From Flavobacterium algicola (lineage in GTDB: Bacteria > Bacteroidota > Bacteroidia > Flavobacteriales > Flavobacteriaceae): a stretch of 64,000 nt of DNA. The notes under the pieces are model-generated. The model did not search any database, was not told where the DNA came from, and saw only the letters and a program-made list of their open reading frames with translations. The position numbers and the translations under genes were made by a program. Position 1 is the first letter of the stretch. Every line of letters begins with the position of its first letter. Positions 61,901-64,000 of the stretch are shown one piece after another. The stretch covers positions 1,587,493-1,651,492 of the forward strand of contig NZ_JAJTUT010000001.1 of NCBI RefSeq assembly GCF_022399565.1, read 5' to 3'.

Positions 61901-64000
61901 CAAACGATTTGTTCAGGTTCAACACCGGCAAGTATTAGCTTAACAGGAAATACAGGAACCGTAGTAAAATGGCAAAAATCATCTGATGCAGCCTTTACAA
62001 CTCCAACCGATATTACTTCAACAAGCACAACCTTAGCGAGCGCTACAATCGGAGCGTTGACAGCAAACACTTATTTTAGAGCAGTCGTTCAAAGTGGTAG
62101 TTGTCCAGCGGCAAATTCAGGATCAGTCTTAATTACGATAGATCCTACCTCAGTAGGAGGATCAGTTGCTTCTGCGCAAACGATTTGTTCAGGTTCAACA
62201 CCGGCAAGTATTAGCTTAACAGGAAATACAGGAACCGTAGTAAAATGGCAAAAATCATCTGATGCAGCCTTTACAACTCCAACAGATATTGTTTCAACAA
62301 GTACAACCTTAGCGAGCGCTACAATCGGAGCTTTGACAGCAAACACTTATTTTAGAGCAGTCGTTCAAAGTGGTAGTTGTCCAGCGGCAAATTCAGGATC
62401 AGTATTAATTACAGTAAATTCTACAACAGTTGGTGGAACAGTTAGTTCAAATCAGACCATTAATTCAGGATCTACACCGGCAGATCTTAGTTTAACAGGA
62501 AATACGGGAATAGTAGTAAAATGGCAAAAGTCATCTGATGCAGCTTTTACGAGTCCGGCAGACATTACATCTACTAGTACGACATTAACAAGTGCTACTA
62601 TTGGAACTTTGACTACTAATACTTATTTCAGAGCAGTAGTCCAAAACGGTGTATGCCCAAGTGAAGTTTCATCTTCTATTTTAATAACCATTAATACACC
62701 ACCAGTTGCGACATTGACTAGCTCACCAAGTATTGTTAACGACGGATCTGCCAAAGCAGTAGCAGCATTAACCGCTACTGATGCAGATGGTACAATCGCA
62801 AGTTATAGAATAACAACTTTGCCAGTAGCAACTCAAGGAGTTTTATACTTAGCAGACGGTACAACACCGGTTACAACAGCTACTGTATTAACACCAACGC
62901 AAGCTGCGGGATTGAAATTCATTCCAGCACCAGGCTTCACGGGCAATGCTACCTTTTCATACACGGCAACGGATAATGATGGCGCAGTTGATGCCACACC
63001 ATCAGAAGTTACAATTCCGGTGACCAACGCACCACCAACGACAGATAATAAAAGCTCTGATACGTTGACAAAAAATGGTACCGCTCAAAATCTACCTGCA
63101 TTAACAGGAGCAGATTCAGATGGTGCCGTAGTTGCTTATGTTGTTACAACCTTACCACCAGCAGCATCGGGTATTTTATACCTAGCAGACGGAACAACGG
63201 TGGTTACTTTAAACCAAGAGTTGACGGTAGCGCAAGCAGCAGGATTAAAATTCGCACCAAAAGCGGACTTTACAGGCGAAACGACAAGTTTCAAAGTTGC
63301 TGCTAAAGACAATGGAGGATTAGTAGATACAGTAGGGGGAACAGTTAGTATATTATTGGCAAATACACCGCCAATTGCTACATTAAATAGCTCACCAAGT
63401 ATTGTTAATGACGGATCTGCCAAGGCAGTAGCAGCATTAACCGCTACTGATGCAGATGGAACAATCGCAAGTTATAGAATAACAACTTTGCCAGTAGCAA
63501 CTCAAGGAGTTTTATACTTAGCAGACGGTATAACACCGGTTACAACAGCTACTGTATTAACACCAACGCAGGCGGCGGGATTAACATTCATCCCAGCACA
63601 AGGTTTTACTGGTAACGCGACCTTTTCATACACGGCTACGGATAATGATGGAGCAGTTGATGCCACACCATCAGAAGTTACAATTCCAGTGACCAATGCA
63701 CCACCAACGACAGATAATAAAACACTACTTACAGCATTAGTAAAAAACGATACGCCACAAGATCTACCTGCATTAACAGGAGCGGACACCGATGGTGCCG
63801 TAGTTGCTTATATTGTTACAACCTTACCACCGGCATCATCGGGTATTTTATATCTAGCTGACGGAACAACAGCGGTTACTTTAAACCAAGAGTTGACGGT
63901 AGCGCAAGCAGCAGGATTAACATTCGCACCAAAAGCGGACTTTACAGGGGAAACGACAAGTTTCAAAGTTGCGGCCAAAGACAACGGAGGATTAGTAGAT
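58928..64000 (+). CDS. Giant secreted repeat protein, adhesin-like (N-terminal part)
   Basis: The frame from ATG 58928 stays open for 1691 codons and runs off the window, so the end is missing. A signal peptide (MKNFTLFKKILFLIIFLVIT...SHAQ) is followed by a unique domain, a DUF11-type domain (about 245-363, VTFTLTAKNLGPDSATNVSV), a TSP3-like calcium motif (DTDGDGVGENVDLDSDNDG, about 365-383) and a second one (DTDGDGIPDYLDLDSDGDG, about 607-625). From about 698 come Ig-like modules, then five 92-residue repeats (about 800-1259) and Ig/cadherin-like A/B modules to the end. Such proteins are usually exported by T9SS with a C-terminal sorting domain, which would lie beyond the window. Minus-strand frames beneath it are shadows. 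Confidence 0.88.
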   Translation, partial: MKNFTLFKKILFLIIFLVITKSHAQSFVLDVSGNDLSLSGATIVANNGSNGLSAGSTFRYDNVITKNGITIYAILTVVGINSASLSSIDVDSSNAAGFQPVISSLDTGGNVNFKLNFYEVTTNLPAYLYNYYMIAADIDGTSTTQREYYRLQGYKNYRLNDPTMITDSPVGAYTQFLGRENSLPGITFENTSSFIAFYDGPKTSVEFIMGSTGANPSRQFGMRLGEPSTEVYTNPKTTTNGDAVLSTDLQIFKTVNTIKPLIGTNVTFTLTAKNLGPDSATNVSVADALPTGYTSVTNTTPTKGTFNGSIWTIGSLTSNETATITITAKVNSSGNYQNVAGITGDQADLNITNNSSTALVYAQEDTDGDGVGENVDLDSDNDGILNRDEGGYYCTSSVSESINSPAVASYNTILNSNTTSPVNINGLSNGLFNFSASLVGNATWAAAIGTSPNNDGGVQVKNNSTTLVGDYIYFQPTNTTNGTAHYALYTVDLLSSVSSFSFNSAGLNNNDTFEIYAYNGATAIPLTSANLSNFDSGNSWTVSTVGNAVKVVGSGSSGGTSVTANNFTTTINSAVTKIEIRSYKNSGSGNVTASLTSFVFCNSGPYLDTDGDGIPDYLDLDSDGDGCPDAIEGGASFDNSNLVTSSLAGGNSGSSYTGISSAPITVNLGNTVNATGVPTITGSPQTIGTSRNAIVNECCPPTAGAIAGNQTICYGGDPVTFTNTTSGTAPGVITYRWESATGTFATWTTISGATAATYDAPTGLTATTQYRRYTVSTINGVACESAATTAVTVTISPTTVGGSVASSQTICSGSTPADLSLTGNTGSVVKWQKSTDAAFTTPTDIASTSTTLASATIGALTANTYFRAVVQSGSCPAANSGSVLITIDATSVGGSVASAQTICSGSTPASISLTGNTGTVVKWQKSSDAAFTTPTDITSTSTTLASATIGALTSTTYFRAVVQSGSCPAANSGSVLITIDPTSVGGSVASAQTICSGSTPASISLTGNTGTVVKWQKSSDAAFTTPTDITSTSTTLASATIGALTANTYFRAVVQSGSCPAANSGSVLITIDPTSVGGSVASAQTICSGSTPASISLTGNTGTVVKWQKSSDAAFTTPTDIVSTSTTLASATIGALTANTYFRAVVQSGSCPAANSGSVLITVNSTTVGGTVSSNQTINSGSTPADLSLTGNTGIVVKWQKSSDAAFTSPADITSTSTTLTSATIGTLTTNTYFRAVVQNGVCPSEVSSSILITINTPPVATLTSSPSIVNDGSAKAVAALTATDADGTIASYRITTLPVATQGVLYLADGTTPVTTATVLTPTQAAGLKFIPAPGFTGNATFSYTATDNDGAVDATPSEVTIPVTNAPPTTDNKSSDTLTKNGTAQNLPALTGADSDGAVVAYVVTTLPPAASGILYLADGTTVVTLNQELTVAQAAGLKFAPKADFTGETTSFKVAAKDNGGLVDTVGGTVSILLANTPPIATLNSSPSIVNDGSAKAVAALTATDADGTIASYRITTLPVATQGVLYLADGITPVTTATVLTPTQAAGLTFIPAQGFTGNATFSYTATDNDGAVDATPSEVTIPVTNAPPTTDNKTLLTALVKNDTPQDLPALTGADTDGAVVAYIVTTLPPASSGILYLADGTTAVTLNQELTVAQAAGLTFAPKADFTGETTSFKVAAKDNGGLVD
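61325..62704 (+). repeat. Five tandem 276-bp repeats inside the giant repeat protein gene
   Basis: Units begin at 61325, 61601, 61877, 62153 and 62429, exactly 276 bp (92 codons) apart, with VGGSVAS-QTICSG at the start of each protein unit. Units 2-4 differ at only a few bases; units 1 and 5 are more diverged (unit 5 has NQTINSG in place of QTICSG, losing the Cys). Confidence 0.92.
62698..64000 (+). repeat. 669-bp super-repeat of two alternating modules
   Basis: The word gctcaccaag recurs at 62721 and 63390, 669 bp (223 codons) apart. Each super-unit has an A module (SPSIVNDGSAKAVAALTATD) and a B module (LPALTGADSDGAVVAYVVTT), each of about 111 residues and themselves distantly related (both contain ILYLADGT or VLYLADGT). 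The second B module is cut by the window end. Confidence 0.9.

Noticed and set aside
61325..62704. The tandem repeats as a CRISPR array
   Set aside because: Units of 276 bp are translated in one frame without unique spacers, so they are protein repeats.
59620..63789. Several minus-strand frames of 64-116 codons
   Set aside because: They lie opposite the giant repeat protein and recur because the DNA below repeats every 276 or 669 bp. Their sequences echo one another and lack starts with promoters.

Overview
The window is chromosomal DNA from a member of the Flavobacteriaceae, most likely Flavobacterium or a close relative. The evidence is the AT-rich composition, promoters of the Bacteroidota type (TTG near -33 and TAnnTTTG near -7), a type IX secretion (T9SS) sorting domain, SusC-like TonB receptors, DUF4271, DUF3098 and DUF5686 proteins, and the ftsX-DUF3098-uppP-truB gene order. 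No rRNA, tRNA, insertion sequence or CRISPR array was seen.

Region 1 (1-16.5 kb) is mostly housekeeping: hemD, a YugP-type metallopeptidase, leuS with an unusual inserted nuclease-like domain, ftsX-DUF3098-uppP-truB, a thioredoxin-like protein, a zinc alcohol dehydrogenase, a secreted M28 peptidase, pyrH-frr and a DUF5686 outer-membrane protein. Region 2 (16.5-28 kb) holds transporters (SMR, CPA2 antiporter, MMPL/RND), a GH63-like glucosidase and a stress-type cluster (DUF892, DUF72, a PNPOx-like protein, an acidic protein, a BON protein). Region 3 (28-39.9 kb) carries asnS, rpoN, a glycine-zipper lipoprotein, tdk, a Glu-rich protein, rsmI, an amine oxidase, a HopJ-family protein, recJ, an MFS transporter and a small Cys-cluster protein.

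Region 4 (39.9-56.7 kb) is a phosphate-acquisition island. It holds a T9SS mini-protein, a beta-helix lipoprotein, a SusC-like TonB receptor, phoB-phoR, two OprO/P-type porins, pstS, pstC, pstA, pstB and phoU. An sbtA-like bicarbonate transporter and a divergent LysR regulator are embedded in it. Six promoters in the island carry 2-6 copies of a TAACA-like 5-mer repeated every 11 bp. The nearest copy always lies 14 or 25 bp upstream of the -7 hexamer-like element. I read this as the Pho box of this lineage: PhoB would switch on the outer-membrane receptor/lipoprotein pair, both porins, the binding protein and the permease from separate but equivalent promoters.

Region 5 (56.7-64 kb) has a glycosyltransferase, about 1.07 kb without a convincing gene, and the first 1691 codons of a giant secreted repeat protein (adhesin-like) that runs off the window. 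It contains five 92-residue repeats, several almost identical at DNA level, then a 223-residue super-repeat.

The strongest points for follow-up are the phased Pho-box array, a PstS-like segment inside the periplasmic loop of PstC, and the DUF559-like nuclease domain inside the leucyl-tRNA synthetase editing region.
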